In this document: positions 7,705 through 9,350 of the stretch, one piece after another
How positions within the stretch are numbered: the first letter of the stretch is position 1
Layout: each line of letters opens with the position of its first letter
Assembly (NCBI GenBank): GCA_041739035.1
Contig: JBGSOQ010000442.1
Location: 1 to 9,350, forward strand
Direction of reading: 5' to 3'
Source of the DNA: XYD12-FULL-36-8 sp041739035
GTDB lineage: Bacteria; Bacteroidota; Ignavibacteria; Ignavibacteriales; Ignavibacteriaceae
DNA length: 9,350 nucleotides
The notes under the pieces: generated by a model
Database searches by the model: none
What the model was told of the DNA's origin: nothing
Seen by the model: only the letters and a program-made list of their open reading frames with translations
Translations under genes and position numbers: made by a program

Positions 7705-9350
7705 TGGACGAAAATATAAAAGATAAAATTTTTCATGTCATCTCGAACACTCATTGGGATCGTGAATGGCGGTATCCTTTCCAAAGAAACAGGCAAATGC
7801 TTGTTGATATGATTGATAAAGTTCTAGAAATTCTTGAAGAAGAAGCTGAATACAAAGCTTTTCATCTCGATAGTCAATCCATAGTTATAAAAGACTACCT
7901 TGAAATTCGTCCGAACAAAAAAAATATTGTAAAAAAGTTTGTAGAAGAAAAAAGACTATTCATTGGCCCGTGGTATGTTTTGCCTGAACAATTCCAGGTT
8001 GGCGGAGAAAATTTAATTCGCAATCTTTTACTCGGACATAAGATTAGCAAAAGATACGGCAGAGTTTCTAAAATTGGTTACTCACCATTTTCGTGGGGAC
8101 AAATATCACAGCTTCCGCAGATTTATAAAGAATTTGGGATTGAACTGATAATGTTTTATCGAGGAATCAATTCTATTGACAGCCCTAAAGCTGAATTTTT
8201 ATGGATCGGAGCTGATGGAACTGAAGCTGTTTCTTCACGTTTTTCAACCATGCCAAGATATAATTTCTACTTTTACATTTATCGCCCGGTAATTCACAAC
8301 GAGTTTCCATCTGATGTTGAGTATAAATGGTCAAAGGGCGGACAACCATTCCATTTTGCTGATCATAACCTTGCTGGGGAAGATTATTTTATCATTAATC
8401 AAGCGGATGGTTATTACCCCGAAAATATCAAACCGCAAGTTGAAAAAATTATTAAAGATCAGGTAAATGATTTTACTACTCCGCATGTAATTTGGATGGA
8501 GGGACATGATTCGAGCGGTCCGAATATTAAAACTGTTGGAATAATTAAAGATATCAAAAAGATTTTTCCTAATCTGAACGTTATTCATTCAACTTTAGAA
8601 GATTACACTAAAGCACTATTGGAAAGTATTGATGTCAACACTCTTACAAAGGTTTATGGTGAAAGAAGAAGTGCACAATTTGATATGCGAAGCGGAAATC
8701 TTTACGGTTATACAACTTCTGCAAGAATGTATCTTAAGCAGAAAAACTTCGAAGCTGAAAAGTGGATTCAATTTTACGCCGAGCCGTTCAACGTATTTTC
8801 TAAAATGCTGGGGAGGGACGCTTCTGACGAATATTTAGAGATGGCATGGAATCTTATCATACAAAATTCCTCACACGATTCTATTGGCGGATGCAGTCTT
8901 GATGAAATTCACGATGATATGATGAACCGATACAAACAAGCAATTGAAATATCGAAAGGAGTGTTTGAAAGATCGGCAAAGCATATTGTTAAAAATGTAG
9001 ACATGACTAAATTAGAATCGAATGAGAATATTTTCTTAGTCGCTTTAAATCCGAACAATTATTTGAGAAACGAATTAGCAGAATGTTTTGTAGATATTCC
9101 AGAAGAATTTGATAAGGGGGATTTTCAGATACTTGATGTTAATGGCAACGAAATCGAAAAGCAAATTTTTAATATTGAACATCATCAGCCTGTTCTTGAG
9201 CAGCTAATCGACCGTCCGATGTATTTTGATATGATGAGATACAATTGCATAATTGATTTGAAAGATATTCCGGGATTTGGATATACGACTTATACAGTTC
9301 GACCATGTCAAAAGTCAAAAGTCAAAAGTCAAAGATATATTGCATCAACT
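7704..9350 (+). CDS. Glycoside hydrolase family 38 (alpha-mannosidase-like) protein, 3'-partial, atypical active site
   Basis: The frame from the ATG at 7704 stays open for 549 codons to the window edge. The N-terminal catalytic domain (about 9-295) has SNTHWDREWRYPF (14-26) with zinc ligands His17 and Asp19, ISQLPQIYKEFGI (134-146), and EGHDSSGP (266-273), where Asp269 aligns with the usual acid/base region. The middle domain (about 325-410) has the family-like LYGYTTSARMYLKQKN and SSHDSIGGCSLDEIH with zinc ligand His391. The beta-rich C-terminal region starts near 440 and is cut. The usual PDxFG nucleophile motif reads PFSWG here (128-132), so the Asp that both attacks the sugar and binds zinc is Phe129. 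There is no signal peptide, so it is likely cytoplasmic, like MngB-type enzymes acting on imported mannosides. The ATG shares a base with the upstream stop (TAATG). Family membership is firm; hydrolytic activity is uncertain. A 7-base tandem repeat lies near the window end. Confidence 0.9.
   Translation, partial: MDENIKDKIFHVISNTHWDREWRYPFQRNRQMLVDMIDKVLEILEEEAEYKAFHLDSQSIVIKDYLEIRPNKKNIVKKFVEEKRLFIGPWYVLPEQFQVGGENLIRNLLLGHKISKRYGRVSKIGYSPFSWGQISQLPQIYKEFGIELIMFYRGINSIDSPKAEFLWIGADGTEAVSSRFSTMPRYNFYFYIYRPVIHNEFPSDVEYKWSKGGQPFHFADHNLAGEDYFIINQADGYYPENIKPQVEKIIKDQVNDFTTPHVIWMEGHDSSGPNIKTVGIIKDIKKIFPNLNVIHSTLEDYTKALLESIDVNTLTKVYGERRSAQFDMRSGNLYGYTTSARMYLKQKNFEAEKWIQFYAEPFNVFSKMLGRDASDEYLEMAWNLIIQNSSHDSIGGCSLDEIHDDMMNRYKQAIEISKGVFERSAKHIVKNVDMTKLESNENIFLVALNPNNYLRNELAECFVDIPEEFDKGDFQILDVNGNEIEKQIFNIEHHQPVLEQLIDRPMYFDMMRYNCIIDLKDIPGFGYTTYTVRPCQKSKVKSQRYIAST
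9307..9334 (+). repeat. 7-base tandem repeat, GTCAAAA, about 3.9 copies
   Basis: Three perfect GTCAAAA units (9307-9327) are followed by GTCAAA and then G. The array lies inside the GH38 reading frame and encodes a basic run, QKSKVKSQ. It sits right after a GFGYTTYTVRP segment, which in this family marks the end of a beta strand before a variable linker. Because the unit is not a multiple of three, gain or loss of one copy would shift the frame. Confidence 0.9.

Noticed and set aside
8629..8838. Plus-strand 69-codon frame inside the GH38 gene
   Set aside because: It overlaps the conserved GH38 middle domain in another frame and has no recognisable features.

Overview
The window is an AT-rich, gene-dense stretch. 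Seven protein-coding genes all lie on the + strand with almost no space between them. Four junctions are stop/start overlaps of 1 to 14 bases, a fifth (gene 1 to gene 2) overlaps by 4 bases or leaves a 2-base gap depending on the start chosen, and the only clear gap is 44 bases (6287-6330). The layout therefore looks like one long, translationally coupled operon that enters from the left edge and leaves through the right edge. Strong Shine-Dalgarno sequences are mostly missing and starts often follow A/T-rich runs. Together with the AT-rich codon use this suggests the Bacteroidota / Chlorobi / Ignavibacteria group. That placement is an impression from composition and style, not a proof.

Layout: (1) 1-2016, a HyuA-type hydantoinase/oxoprolinase-family ATPase-fold protein whose N-terminus lies outside the window; (2) 2013-2876, a short, degenerate relative of the FAD-dependent oxidoreductase in gene 4 that has lost the usual FAD-binding residues; (3) 2873-3574, NanE, N-acetylmannosamine-6-phosphate 2-epimerase; (4) 3561-4877, an apparently intact FAD-dependent oxidoreductase; (5) 4874-6286, a phosphoglucomutase/phosphomannomutase-type phosphohexomutase; (6) 6331-7704, a HAD-superfamily hydrolase with an N-terminal extension and unusually large insertions; (7) 7704 to the window end, a cytoplasmic glycoside hydrolase family 38 (alpha-mannosidase-like) protein, cut by the edge.

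Taken together the cluster looks devoted to handling an amino-sugar- or mannose-containing compound inside the cell. GH38 would act on a mannoside, NanE would convert ManNAc-6-P to GlcNAc-6-P, the mutase would interconvert hexose 1- and 6-phosphates, and the HAD protein would remove or move a phosphate. The FAD pair and the HyuA-like protein would carry out redox or ATP-dependent steps that are not part of any standard sialic-acid or mannose pathway I know. The usual sialate partners NanA and NanK are not in the window. The pathway is inference; the family assignments are well supported.

The most unusual points are a GH38 protein with Phe where the catalytic, zinc-binding Asp should be, a nearly four-copy 7-base tandem repeat inside the GH38 coding sequence, and the intact/degenerate FAD-oxidoreductase pair that brackets nanE.
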